Positions 34,642 through 43,582 of a DNA stretch of 64,000 nt are shown in pieces. Every line of letters begins with the position of its first letter. The first letter of the stretch is position 1. The notes under the pieces are model-generated. The model did not search any database, had not been told where the DNA came from, and saw nothing but the letters and a program-made list of their open reading frames with translations. Location: NCBI GenBank assembly GCA_965216425.1, contig CBDCFV010000005.1, positions 124,001 through 188,000 of the forward strand. Direction: 5' to 3'. Origin of the DNA: CBDCFV01 sp965216425. Lineage in GTDB: Bacteria > Chloroflexota > Dehalococcoidia > Lucifugimonadales > UBA3495. Both the position numbers and the translations under genes were made by a program.

Positions 34642-34887
34642 CTAGGGGCGGTGCTGGTCCCGGCGGCATCGTCGTCTGCCCGTCCGCGACCGGCTGGGGA
34701 TGTTGACGGCGATGACGGATGCAGCACCGATGCAGCCGGCCAGGGCGAGGATAATGACGCTTGCCCGGACTACCCCGGGGTACCCGACCATGATGCCGGT
34801 GAGCCCGACCATGGCGCCGATGAGGCCCATGGCGCCCACAACAACGATACCTCCGCGGATCACCCGGCCTTTCCATTCGTTGGACAT
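34642..34887 (-). CDS. Small two-helix membrane protein
   Basis: The 81-residue product follows a strong AAAAAGGAGAAGAAATC-ATG. Two hydrophobic helices, IRGGIVVVGAMGLIGAMVGL and VRASVIILALAGCIGAASVI, are followed by a basic C-terminus. No family is known. Its ribosome-binding site and location at the start of the minus-strand island suggest a real, possibly highly translated gene. Confidence 0.6.
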   Translation of the reverse strand: MSNEWKGRVIRGGIVVVGAMGLIGAMVGLTGIMVGYPGVVRASVIILALAGCIGAASVIAVNIPSRSRTGRRRCRRDQHRP

Positions 34888-36110
34888 GATTTCTTCTCCT
34901 TTTTGGCTTGATATTAAGGTGGTCAATAAGAATTCAACGGAATTCCTCCGCTGCGACCGCAACTGATTTTTATGGTTCCGACGCCTGTCAAAGGGCCAGG
35001 ACCGTATGGCCAGGATCGTAATTCCAATGGCATTGATGATGCGGTTTCGATGGAACAAACCCTGCGCCGCTGACAGTTGCTGGTTGCCCAGCCCGGGAAA
35101 CGCCGCCGACCGCGGCATGGTCCCCGAGGGCATCCACGCCAAGGCAGCAGAGGCGACCTTCCGGGCCCGGTTCCAAGCGCCCAACAATGCACATCCCAAC
35201 GCTGGGGTGAGGCCAGTCCCCGCGATAGATCCCTTGTCACTGCCAGGCTTGGCCATAGGGTTGTCTCCGCCGGGCCCGGTGGCCGCCCTCAACGGGCCGG
35301 CGGAGACGTGGAGGTGGGTCAGGCTGCAGGCAGCCCCTGCGGGTCACGGCCATCGGCATGGGCTGAGGTCACGTATTCGTAGAGGGCCTGGCCGGGGTGG
35401 TGGTTCCGGGCAAGCTGGTCGTAGACCACAGCCTCGCTGTTGCGCTTGGGGTCCTGGCACCGGTGTGGGGAAAATTGAGGTTGTATGTTCATTTGATGAT
35501 TGGCCCGTCCGGGTCGAAAGGGAGGACCGGGGCGGCGGCGGGCTTGCTAGGACCGCCGCCCCGGACCATGGCAACTTTTTGCAGTAACACGCCTCACGGC
35601 AACCGGACGGGTTGCAGACGCGCCGATTCCAGCATCGCCCGGTAGGGCAAGGGAGTTGTCCATGGAATCCGTCTACAGTGATTGGTGGCGCCATGTACTG
35701 GCAGCCGACCGTGGTGGAAGCCCGCCGGAGGGCGTCTGCGCAGGGAATCCGGGGAGGTGTTCCCGGGCCGAGGGGACGTTCGGGTGCTACTGGTCTTCAG
35801 GGTCTGGCACTACCACAGAGGAGGCGCGAGGCGCTTCGACTACAGGGCCAGGACCGCCGTGGACCGGTCGGAGCGGAAACCGGGTCGCCGTAATGCCGGC
35901 AATGACGGAAGGGCAACCGGAGCCAACCATTTCGGATGTGGCCCTTACCGGTGCCGCCGTTGCGGTGGGGACATGGGAGAAAAGGGAGGTTAAAGGGGTC
36001 AGCAGGTTGGCGCCGCTTCTCACACCCGTCGTCAATAATGGTCTCGACGTCGCCGGGGCCCAGGTGACCCGGCCCGCGGCCCGGCCATGGCGTTCCTTCG
36101 GGTTCCTGCG
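34888..36110. other. Gap of 1.2 kb with hairpins, no confident gene
   Basis: Several open frames exist but none has a convincing start or family. A plus-strand frame around 35850-35990 ends in NHFGCGPYRCRRCGGDMGEK, a possible Cys-cluster fragment, but it has no start and no partner. A perfect 12-bp inverted repeat is at 35527-35564. Confidence 0.4.
35527..35564. terminator. Perfect 12-bp GC hairpin
   Basis: CCGGGGCGGCGG and its exact inverse flank a 14-base loop. On the plus strand CTTTTTG follows 12 bases later. It may end transcription in either direction. Confidence 0.4.
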
Positions 36111-36449
36111 CTATTCCTCACGGGACTTGAAAAGCCATTGGCGCAGCCCGCGGGCGGCAAGCCTTAAACCCTTGGATATCCCGGCCGCGGTCAGCGTGAT
36201 AAAGAGAGCGGCAGCACTGGCTTGCCACAGGTTCGTGACAATGGAATGGAGCGTGTCAACCGGAGAGCCGGTGGAGCGAATCACCTCATAGACAACCCAT
36301 ATGACGTTACCGGCGATTAACAGGACGATGAACAGGACGGCATAGGCCTCCATTTCACCGAGCGACATTGTCACGATGGATTGGCGGGGTTCTTTCAGGT
36401 TCCCACCGCCGCAGTTTTGGGTTTCGGATGCTTCGGGTTGGTCTTTCAT
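36111..36449 (-). CDS. Small two-helix membrane protein with acidic/Cys N-terminus
   Basis: The 112-residue protein starts at ATG 36449 after AAGGAGGAACGATTGC, a near-consensus ribosome-binding site. Two membrane helices are clear (AYAVLFIVLLIAGNVIWVVY, and LWQASAAALFITLTAAGISK). The first 30 residues are polar (QPEASETQNCGGGN) and the tail is basic. No family is recognised. It resembles the 81-aa gene in its strong start and membrane nature. Confidence 0.6.
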   Translation of the reverse strand: MKDQPEASETQNCGGGNLKEPRQSIVTMSLGEMEAYAVLFIVLLIAGNVIWVVYEVIRSTGSPVDTLHSIVTNLWQASAAALFITLTAAGISKGLRLAARGLRQWLFKSREE

Positions 36450-36572
36450 GCAATCGTTCCTCCTTGACGCAGGGTCCATGGGCGGGCTGAACTCGGCTTT
36501 CCGGACCGGGTTGTGGTTGTGACGTGACCCTTCGCCGGTGGACGCCATGTTGCGCTTGCAGCTTGGCGGGGC

Positions 36573-36606
36573 GCGGGCCGGGCGAGCTTGCCAAAGCCCG
36601 GCCCGC
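36573..36606. terminator. Perfect 11-bp GC hairpin
   Basis: GCGGGCCGGGC and GCCCGGCCCGC flank a 12-base loop upstream of the 112-aa gene. Possible terminator for plus-strand transcription; ATTTG follows. Confidence 0.4.
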
Positions 36607-37128
36607 ATTTGGTTACAGCGAGCTGAAGAAACCGAAGACCAGTTGCTGCGAGACGTTGGCGTTGGGTCATCCGGCCAGACTCGACGGGGTTCATTGCTCC
36701 TGAGGGTGTTGGTGTGGGAATCATCAGGGAGCAGAATTATCAAGAGGACTGCCGGAATGCCCGTATCATGGCACTCTACCCTCAGCTGCATCCTTGAGCA
36801 TGACGTCAGGCCGCTATGAACGGTATTAGGACGTTCTGCGATGGAACGAGGGGTTGGATGAGTGGGGCCGGCTCCGTCAAGACAGGAGCATCGTCTGCAT
36901 ATCTGCGGATGGTATCGTGGTAGTACTCGACCTGCCGATCTCCACCTTGAAAGGGTCAAGGGCGGCGGGAAATTGGGCCAGTGGGGTGCCGAATGTCAGT
37001 CGGTCCATTCGTCCACGTGGTCCAATTTACCTCCGCCGATTACATGCCGGGGCAACCGGTGAATCGAAGAGCCTGGCCTTGGGATCGCTGCCGGTATTCA
37101 TCGTCTTGGATAGTGCCGAAGGAACCAA
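36607..37128. other. Gap with a possible IS21 end
   Basis: At 37022-37040 CCAATTTACCTCCGCCG recurs from the IS21 flank at 21684-21700. No gene was recognised in this stretch. Confidence 0.35.
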
Positions 37129-37404
37129 CTAGACCACTGGTATTTCTGGTCGCCCCACGGCGCTCTTGCAATCGGCGGTCTCCTTCTTGACAAATTTGGA
37201 CACAATCCCCGTGTAGCTCAATGACCAACAATTTAGAGTAATAGCAACGGCTCGATCGCTCGCCCTCCACCGTTGATCGGCGGCGAGGTGTTCCGCCACA
37301 TTGACTCTGAGGTCTTCCTCCAGCCGTTGTCCCATGACTAGCCGTGGAGCAGTGCCCCAGGCCAAGAAGAGCCGGTTCATATCGGCGCGCTCTCCGGCGT
37401 TCAT
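37129..37404 (-). CDS. Hypothetical 91-aa protein, MITE just upstream
   Basis: The frame encodes NRLFLAWGTAPRLVMGQRLE, EDLRVNVAEHLAADQRW and a C-terminal ETADCKSAVGRPEIPVV. No domain is recognised. A MITE (37423-37569) ends 18 bases before the ATG, so the original promoter or N-terminus may have been displaced. Confidence 0.4.
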   Translation of the reverse strand: MNAGERADMNRLFLAWGTAPRLVMGQRLEEDLRVNVAEHLAADQRWRASDRAVAITLNCWSLSYTGIVSKFVKKETADCKSAVGRPEIPVV

Positions 37405-37422
37405 CTTGTGAAAGGAAGTCTA

Positions 37423-37569
37423 GTATTACAACGACGGATTAACTGGCGAGGTGATTCCTGCGAGGAAATTGAACCTAGCACAGCGCCGCTGCGATCTTTT
37501 CACGCTTGCTGATTCGTAGCTGGACAAGGACCGTCAGCCATCTCATTCAGAAATCCGTCGTTGTAATAC
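37423..37569. repeat. 147-bp MITE, GTATTACAACGACGG family, copy 1
   Basis: A perfect 18-bp terminal inverted repeat GTATTACAACGACGGATT is flanked by TA on both sides (within CTAG). The interior is unrelated to copy 2 at 49758-49903, but both have the same length and ends. No coding capacity. Confidence 0.8.
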
Positions 37570-38153
37570 TAGAAGGCTGTCGCGTAAGTCGGGTGCCTGA
37601 GCCCAACAGCGGAGGGCAAGAACACTGTGGTCTGGCCTCATCTGCCCGCTTTCATCTGAGTAGCGGTGTCCTTTTCGCATCCTCAAGCCCCACTTGCCAT
37701 TCCGCTCTCAAGGTTTCAGCACCCATGATTCGGGATCCATCCCGGCCAGAAGCCGGAGTGCGTGTCCTGAGTACATGGCAGGATCCCCGGAGTGCGGCCG
37801 GACCTCGAAAGCGTCTTAAATCTACTTTTCCTTTTTCAATTTACGTTTTTCAATTAGAGTGTGTTTTGCATGTTTCTGTTGTTCCTTTTTGGCCTTATCT
37901 TTTTTACCACCCTTATCACCCATTATTTTTACTCCTTTGATGGGATATCAATCACCGAAACTCCGCTTCGCGATGACACGGCGGCCTGCTCAAGCATGTG
38001 CAGACCACTGGAATAGGTTAACACGGCAAGGTGCTGTGTCCCAAAGGTCAAAAGCGGCGCTTACGAGCCAGACAGCCACACCCATGCGTCATTACTCAGG
38101 ATAATGTCGATCTCTGAGGTGGCCATGGGTCACTTCCGAGATACTATTGAGGG
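37570..38153. other. Gap without recognised gene
   Basis: No protein-like frame with a start was found. The part 37820-37940 is T-rich on the plus strand. Confidence 0.4.
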
Positions 38154-38197
38154 AGTAGTAGTAGTTATATAGATATATATCTATTTACTACTACTAC
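38154..38197. repeat. AT-rich hairpin with triplet arms
   Basis: An AGTAGTAGTAGT arm and an ACTACTACTAC arm enclose TATATAGATATATATCTATT, giving a ~44-bp nearly perfect palindrome. The direct repeat GGTCACTTCC lies on each side (38128-38137 and 38204-38213). It lies beyond the end of the replication operon. Confidence 0.65.
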
Positions 38198-38254
38198 GAT
38201 AGTGGTCACTTCCAAGTGGCCTTCGGCATGGGTCGCCAGGGGCATGAAAAGGAA

Positions 38255-38284
38255 AAGCCGCCGATGGTCCACCGGCGGCCTTTC
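38255..38284 (-). terminator. Terminator of the dnaB operon
   Basis: GCCGCCG / CCGGCGGC form a stem about 25 bases after the dnaB stop on the minus strand, followed on that strand by TTTTCCTTTTC. Confidence 0.65.
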
Positions 38285-38306
38285 CGTTGTGGGGTGAATA
38301 CCCGGA

Positions 38307-39663
38307 TCAGACGGAGTCGAACCGCACCAGGTTGTCGATGAACTCCAGGAGGATGCTTCCGGTGGGCCCCTTCCGGTGCTTCGCGATGATGATCTCGGCG
38401 ATGTTCTTCGGGTACTCCTGGTCCGGGTGCAGCTGGTCCCACTCATCCTCGGTGACATAGACGTCCTCCCGGTGGATGAACATCACCACGTCGGCGTCCT
38501 GCTCGATGCTGCCGCTATCCCTCAGGTCCGAGAGCCTGGGGCGGTTGTTCGGCCGGTTCTCCACCATCCGGTTCAGCTGCGAGCAGGCTATGAGGGCGAC
38601 CTTCAGGTCTCCGGCCAACCCCTTCAGCTCACGGGAGATCTCGGTGATCTCCTGCACCCGGTTGGACTGCCCCCACCTCTGCTTGCCCTGCACCAAGCTG
38701 CAGGTAGTCGACCACCAGCAGGTCCAGCCCCCGCTCCAAGGCCAGTCTCCTGGCCTTGCTCCGCATTTCGGCCATGCCCTGGTACGGCGTGTCGTCGATG
38801 AACACCGGGAGATCGGACAGCCGGCCGATGGAGTCGATGATCCGGCCCTCCTCCAAGTGGGAGTACAGGCCCAGCCTGAGGCGGTGGGAGTCGATCCCGG
38901 CCTCCGAGGCCAGGACCCGCATGGCCAGCTGCTCCCTGGTCATCTCCAAGCTGAAGATGCCGCAGGTCTGGCCGGACTTCGCGGTGTTGACCGCCATGTT
39001 GACGGCCAAGCTGCTCTTTCCCATGGAGGGACGGGCGCCCAGGATGACCAGGTCGGCCCGTTGCAGCCCGCCGAGGTACTCATCCAGGTCCGGGAACCCG
39101 GACATTATCGGCATCCCGCCGGGTTCCAGTGAGGCGGCGATGTCCGCCTGCTCCTGGAGGTACTGGTCGTATATGTCCTTCAGCGAGACGAAGTCCCGGG
39201 ATTGCCCGGCCCCCCTGACGGTGAACAGGGCTTCCTCGGCCTGCCGCATGGTGGCCTCCACATCGTCCGTGTCGGCGTAGCCGAGCTCCACGATCCTGTT
39301 GCCGGCGTCGATCAGGCGTCGCATGCCCGAGGTCCGGGAGACGGACTGGGCGTAGTATTCGGCGTGTACCGGGGTGGGTGTGATGGACACGAGGTGGGAC
39401 AGGTAGGCCATGCCGCCCACGAGGTCCAGCTTCTCCGTGCGGGCCAGCTCCCCGGCCAGGGCCACTTGGTCGACGGCCTGGTCGCGCTGGAACAGGGCCA
39501 TGGCCGCATCGAAGCAGACTTGGTGGCGTTCCCGGTAGAAGTCGCCCCCCTTCAGGAGGGGGACGAGGCGGGTGAGGCACTCGCCGTCGATCAGGACCGA
39601 GCCGAGGACGGCCTCCTCAGCCTCGAGGTCATGGGGCAGCAGCTTCTCCGCATAGGTGGTCAT
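38307..39663 (-). pseudogene. dnaB: Replicative DNA helicase DnaB, one-base frameshift
   Basis: Frame one (ATG 39663) has the N-terminal domain (LPHDLEAEEAVLGSVLIDGE), Walker A GARPSMGKSSLAVN, the EM of FSLEMTREQL and Walker B LDLLVVDYLQL. There an extra base (CAGCTTGG for CAGCTGG, near 38700) breaks the frame. Frame two completes motif H4 (ALIACSQLNRMVENRPNNRP), RLSDLRDSGSIEQDADVVMF and the C-terminus to 38307. The full protein would be ~450 residues, the usual DnaB length. DnaB unwinds the replication fork. In this operon it looks like the helicase of a plasmid, phage or integrative element, or the host gene with a base-call error. Confidence 0.85.
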
Positions 39664-39872
39664 GGCGTCGTCTCCTCAGTCTGGGGTAGCAGCAGTCCGG
39701 CGTTCCACAGGACCTCGCTCAGGGTTTCCGCGGGGACCATCCGCACCAGCTGGGCTGTCTCCGCGCCGTCCCCGCGGCGCCAGACGATGAGGGCCTGGCC
39801 CCGGTAACCGGCCACGCCCAGCTCCACCGGGGACGCGATCTCGTAGATGTACCCGTTGGTTTGGTCTTCCAT
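39660..39872 (-). CDS. Small hypothetical protein of the replication operon
   Basis: The 70-residue protein starts at ATG 39872 (GGGAGG upstream) and its TGA overlaps the dnaB ATG (ATGA), a coupled pair. It is beta-rich (GYIYEIASPVELGVAGYRGQ, ALIVWRRG) with no recognised domain. Confidence 0.6.
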   Translation of the reverse strand: MEDQTNGYIYEIASPVELGVAGYRGQALIVWRRGDGAETAQLVRMVPAETLSEVLWNAGLLLPQTEETTP

Positions 39873-39888
39873 GGTCGAACCTCCCGCC

Positions 39889-40338
39889 TCACCAGGAGCG
39901 CCGCGCGAAACCGTTGCGGTAGGCATTGACCTCAGGGGTGTGCGCCGGCGCTTCCGCCTCCGGGTTGTAGGCGCGGCGGCCCATGGCCAGCACGTTGCGC
40001 ACGCCGTCCTCGATGAGTGTGAGCTGAGCAGCTATCTGCCCGGGTGTGAGTCCCTGGCCGGCCAGGGACCTGATGCTGTCGAGCAGGTTTCTCGCCTCCT
40101 CTGACATTCCCGAGGAAGCTGTCCGGTCGCTCCGGGACGCGGCCCTGTCCCGTGCCTGCTCCTCCCGCTTCAGTCTTTCGACCTTGGCCAGGTCCAGCGG
40201 CCACTCCTCGGGCCGCTGCTCCGTGTAGTACCGCGGGAGCCCGCCGGGGCGCTGGAAGCCCAGGGCCTCGAAATAGTGCTCGTGTTGCTGGATGTACTTC
40301 CGGATGTGGTCCAGGTTGTCCTTCCGGGCGCTCATCAA
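39889..40338 (-). CDS. Hypothetical 149-aa protein of the replication operon
   Basis: The protein is highly charged; LARHIRKY-like HIRKYIQQHEHYFEALGFQR and LDLAKVERLKREEQARDR suggest helices. It overlaps the end of the upstream replication protein gene by four bases and ends 16 bases before the next start. A loader or accessory role for DnaB would fit the position but is inference. Confidence 0.6.
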   Translation of the reverse strand: MMSARKDNLDHIRKYIQQHEHYFEALGFQRPGGLPRYYTEQRPEEWPLDLAKVERLKREEQARDRAASRSDRTASSGMSEEARNLLDSIRSLAGQGLTPGQIAAQLTLIEDGVRNVLAMGRRAYNPEAEAPAHTPEVNAYRNGFARRSW

Positions 40339-41486
40339 GCCTCACTCTCCCGCCGGCGGCGGCCGGTGCAGTCCGGGCACCGTTCCTCTCCGTTGAACGT
40401 GGTATAGGGGCTGCCGCAGTCCGGGCAGTATTCAACCTCGCTGCGGCCGGTTTCCGGGTTCACAGGAGGGGGTGGTACTTCCGTCTGCTGGCGAGCCTCA
40501 TTGCTGGTCCTGGCAGGGTCCTGGCCGGCGTCGAGGATGCCCACTTGGCGCACCATCTCCCGCTCGTTCTCAGCGGAGCGGGAGAAGTACTCGATCGCGC
40601 CTAGCACCCCTCTCCGGTGGAAGGACCGGTCGTAGTAGGCCCGGTGCCTCATCACCAAGGATTCCACGCGGTCCCGGCGGGCCAGGTACTCCTGCCCTTC
40701 GCCGTACCCATTGCTCAATTCTGAGTGAGCAATGGGGATGGATTCCTCGGATGATCTGCCGGAATCGGCGGTTTCGTAGCTGTGGGAGGCCTCTTGAGTG
40801 GGTGCCGTCTCCAAGCCATTGCTCAATTCCGGGTGAGCAATGGGTTGGGATTCCTCGGATGATCTGCCGGAATCGGCGGTTTCGTGGCTGTGCGAGGGCT
40901 GTTCCTGGTGTGGGACCCCGTCGCCATTGCTCAATTCCGGGTGAGCAATGGTTCCGCCGTTCATGTGCCGGGCCAGCTCGGCCTGCAGCTCTTCGATCTC
41001 GGTCCTCAGTGCTTCGTTCTCTCTGCGGGACCGGGCAAGGGCAACCCAAGGGTCTGTGCCGGGTCTCTCCGTGGGGAGGGGCTTCCAGTTGCGGTCCCCG
41101 CCCAGAAAGACATAGGTATTGCTCTTGCGGTCCTTCCCGCCCCTCCCCGGCCGCTTCTCCATGACTCCTAAGGATTCGATGAGCCTGAGATGGTGGTCGG
41201 CGGTGTTCCTGCTGCCCAGCCCGGTGATCTGGCAGAGGAAGGAAGCGGCCATCGAGACCTCGCCCCTCGCGTTGGCGTAGCGGCTCAGTCTGTCGCCGAT
41301 GAATCTGACGGACATGGGCAGATGATGAATCGAAGCCTCGACGAACTGGACGACATACGGCAGCCCGAGGGGGATTGTTGGATGGACATAGGGTTCTGCG
41401 GAGTCGACTGTGGTGTTGGCAGCGCCGTTGTCGTGGGCGGCAGGCGAACCGGCTGAGGGGTTGGGGTAGGCGTTGTGGCTCTGCAT
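40335..41486 (-). CDS. Winged-helix replication-initiation-like protein with internal 36-aa repeats
   Basis: The ~383-residue protein begins at ATG 41486 (GGAG nearby). Residues ~40-130 form a winged-helix region (YANARGEVSMAASFLCQITG, LGSRNTADHHLRLIESLGVM) like phage or plasmid replication proteins. A coiled coil follows (RRENEALRTEIEELQAELAR). Three 36-residue units with IAHPELSNG and HSYETADSGRSSEES come next, encoded by exact 108-bp repeats. The C-terminus has a zinc ribbon, CPDCGSPYTTFNGEERCPDC. It heads a compact operon ending in dnaB. I infer that it recognises an origin and recruits helicase. Confidence 0.65.
   Translation of the reverse strand: MQSHNAYPNPSAGSPAAHDNGAANTTVDSAEPYVHPTIPLGLPYVVQFVEASIHHLPMSVRFIGDRLSRYANARGEVSMAASFLCQITGLGSRNTADHHLRLIESLGVMEKRPGRGGKDRKSNTYVFLGGDRNWKPLPTERPGTDPWVALARSRRENEALRTEIEELQAELARHMNGGTIAHPELSNGDGVPHQEQPSHSHETADSGRSSEESQPIAHPELSNGLETAPTQEASHSYETADSGRSSEESIPIAHSELSNGYGEGQEYLARRDRVESLVMRHRAYYDRSFHRRGVLGAIEYFSRSAENEREMVRQVGILDAGQDPARTSNEARQQTEVPPPPVNPETGRSEVEYCPDCGSPYTTFNGEERCPDCTGRRRRESEA
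40708..40951. repeat. Three 108-bp-spaced palindromes inside the replication gene
   Basis: The 28-bp near-palindrome CCATTGCTCA-n8-TGAGCAATGG occurs at 40708-40735, 40816-40843 and 40924-40951, each exactly 108 bp apart. The DNA between is also repeated. The spacing and symmetry would suit iteron-like protein binding sites as well as a coding repeat. Confidence 0.8.
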
Positions 41487-41496
41487 CACTTGCTCC

Positions 41497-41826
41497 CTAT
41501 GCCGCGGACCAGTGGGTTACGGGGGGGTAGTGCAAGGTTCCGGGGCTGCTGGGGGCTATGCCGTTCTTACGCGCGAGGAGGGGATTGGGGAGGCGTCTGC
41601 TGGAAAAGTGCCACCCCGAAGCGAGGAACCGCACCTCGAGGGGCAGGTCCATGCTGGAAAGGGTGGCGAAGCGGATCACGTGGGGGAAGCCGTGGGGGAC
41701 GTTGGGAGGGATGTAAGGTTTGAGGGCAGAGACGGATGTGCCGGCGTTCTCGGCAGAGCTCAGCGTCGACGAGAATGGAGGGTCGTCCACTGTGGGGTAA
41801 TCGGGCCGGTCTTGGCGCTCCTGCAT
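41497..41826 (-). CDS. Truncated paralogue of the winged-helix replication protein
   Basis: Its 109 residues include LKPYIPPNVPHGFPHVIRFA and SMDLPLEVRFLASG, which align with EPYVHPTIPLGLPYVVQFVE and IHHLPMSVRFIGDR of the neighbouring 383-aa protein. After that similarity ends, so it may be a duplicate shortened by a frameshift. ATG 41826 follows the previous stop by 8 bases. It may be a regulator of the full protein or a decaying copy. Confidence 0.5.
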   Translation of the reverse strand: MQERQDRPDYPTVDDPPFSSTLSSAENAGTSVSALKPYIPPNVPHGFPHVIRFATLSSMDLPLEVRFLASGWHFSSRRLPNPLLARKNGIAPSSPGTLHYPPVTHWSAA

Positions 41827-41834
41827 CGCTGGCC

Positions 41835-42122
41835 CTATGCCTCGGTCCCGGGGATTATGGAGGGGTGGTGTAGCTTCAGGAGGTGGTGCATCAGGTCCTT
41901 GGGTCTGAGGTCGTCCTTGCACGAGTGCAGAGGACAGTCAAGACAGGAACTGAAGAGGTAGCAGCCGGAGTCTGAATAAATTGGGGAGTTCAGGGTGTGG
42001 AAACCGTCTCCGGAGGGGGAACCAGAAGATTCGCTGATGGCTGCCGGGTGGACAGCAGTGCGGGAATTTATGGGCGGTGAAAGTAGATTGTAGAGGGGCT
42101 GTGTGCTAGAATAAGCACGCAT
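41835..42122 (-). CDS. Small Cys-rich protein heading the replication operon
   Basis: The 95-residue protein has a clear AGGAG before its ATG. Near its C-terminus it has CYLFSSCLDCPLHSCKDDLR, a four-cysteine cluster that could bind metal, then PKDLMHHLLKLHH. It is the first gene of the minus-strand operon that ends with dnaB. No family known. Confidence 0.55.
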   Translation of the reverse strand: MRAYSSTQPLYNLLSPPINSRTAVHPAAISESSGSPSGDGFHTLNSPIYSDSGCYLFSSCLDCPLHSCKDDLRPKDLMHHLLKLHHPSIIPGTEA

Positions 42123-42507
42123 AGTTACTCCTGACTGTGCATCGCCTTCCTTTAGCGTTGGGGGGTGAGAAACCGGCCGTCAGTTGGATTCCAGCCAGCT
42201 GGCGGCTATCTTTATTTGGCGATAACTTACCCCGAATCCACCGATGGACACCGAATGGACGGCGTGAGAACAGCGGAAGGGGGGGTGAGGGAGCTACAGG
42301 GAAGATGGCCTGGGCTCCATTGGGGTAGATGGGAGGTCGGCAGAGGGTCTTCAGTCGTCGCACAGGGCCCCTATTGGACGTCTGCGGACGTTGGGCAGGG
42401 CAAGATGGCGGGGATAGGACGCAGCAAGAGACACTCGCGGACCGGAGTGGCGCGAGTTGGCGGGGACGTTTGGTTGGCCGGTTGATGGGTCAGTGGCAGA
42501 CGGGTCG
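42123..42507. other. Gap upstream of replication operon
   Basis: No protein-like frame; it should hold the operon promoter and the end of the IS1380 element, but neither could be placed with confidence. Confidence 0.35.
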
Positions 42508-43366
42508 TCAGGCTGGGAGTGGAATCGCTTGCAGCCGGGCGAGGGCGCGGCTGAACTGCTCCTCCCAAGGCCAGCGCCGGGGAAGATGCAGAGTCAACCG
42601 GCGTGCCGAGCGGGTGAGCCGCCCGGCCAGGGCAAAGAACCGCCGCCGGAGGGTCTTGGTGGTCACTATCTGCTCGCCCAGGCCGAGCCGCGCCGTCCAG
42701 CGGGCGAGGTTATGCGCCATCACCTGGGCGGCCAGCCAGGCGGCGTTGGCGGCGAAGCGGCCCGAGGGGAGATGGTTCAGCCCTACGCCGTACTTGAGGT
42801 CTCGGATGGCGTTCTCGATCTCGGCGTGGCGGCGATGACCGGCCTCCAGTTCCAGGGTCTCCCCGTCCCGGTCGGTGATGAAGCCGTGATAGCTGTAGGT
42901 GGCGAAGAGGGCCAGTTGGGAACCGGGCGTGGGCTTCACCCGCCGGACGATGAGCCGCACCAGCGCGGCGTCCGGCTCACTCTGGAAGGGGGTGTAGGTG
43001 GTCTCCGCCACATCGGCGGCGCCGTCCATCCAGTAAGGAATCGGCGCCCAGTCCGCCTCGGGTATCGCCTCGGGTATCGCCTCGGTGAGATTGTGCAGGC
43101 TCTGGTGATGGCGGATGGTGATGGAGAAGCGCACGTCCAGCTTGCGGCAGACGGATACTATGCTATGGGTGTAGAAGCCGCTGTCAGCGCGCACCGTGAG
43201 TTGCCCGCTGGCCCCTCCGTAGCGAACCCGCCCCACCGTTTCACGCAGGAAGTGGGCAGCACCGCGGGCGGTGTTGGCGCGGCCCTCCCGCAGCCGGGAC
43301 ATCAGCACGTCGCCGGTTCCGGCGGCCACGGCCAGCAGCGGGTGATAGCCCCGCTTGCCGGTATAG

Positions 43367-43392
43367 CCCCCGTATCAAGTACGGGGCAGGCT
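43367..43392 (+). repeat. Palindromic mini-insert, copy 7
   Basis: CCCCGTA-TCAAG-TACGGGG followed by CAGGCT, 24 extra bases relative to the copy at 5477-5494. Read on the gene strand it introduces a stop. Confidence 0.8.
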
Positions 43393-43582
43393 GTGGTGGC
43401 GGGCACCCTCCTTGGCCAGGCCGTAGGTCTCGCAGATGGTCGAATCGAGGTCGATGGTGAATGGTGAATGGTGCGTCGCCGGGTCCGGCCCCAGCCGCCC
43501 AGGCCCGGGCCAGCAACTCGCGGCTCACCCGGTCCAGTTGGCGGACGTGGCCCCACCTGAAGCTGCGCAGGAAGGTCCCGAG

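Noticed and set aside
34988..35292. Minus-strand frames upstream of the 81-aa membrane protein gene
   Set aside because: Three frames overlap without family match; the strong ribosome-binding site belongs to the later ATG at 34887.
35612..36291. Plus-strand frames of 93-211 codons with Gly/Arg-rich sequence
   Set aside because: They have no convincing start site or family and run opposite to the clear membrane-protein gene at 36111-36449.
40708..40951. CRISPR array
   Set aside because: The three units are 108-bp coding repeats without unique spacers, and no cas genes are nearby.
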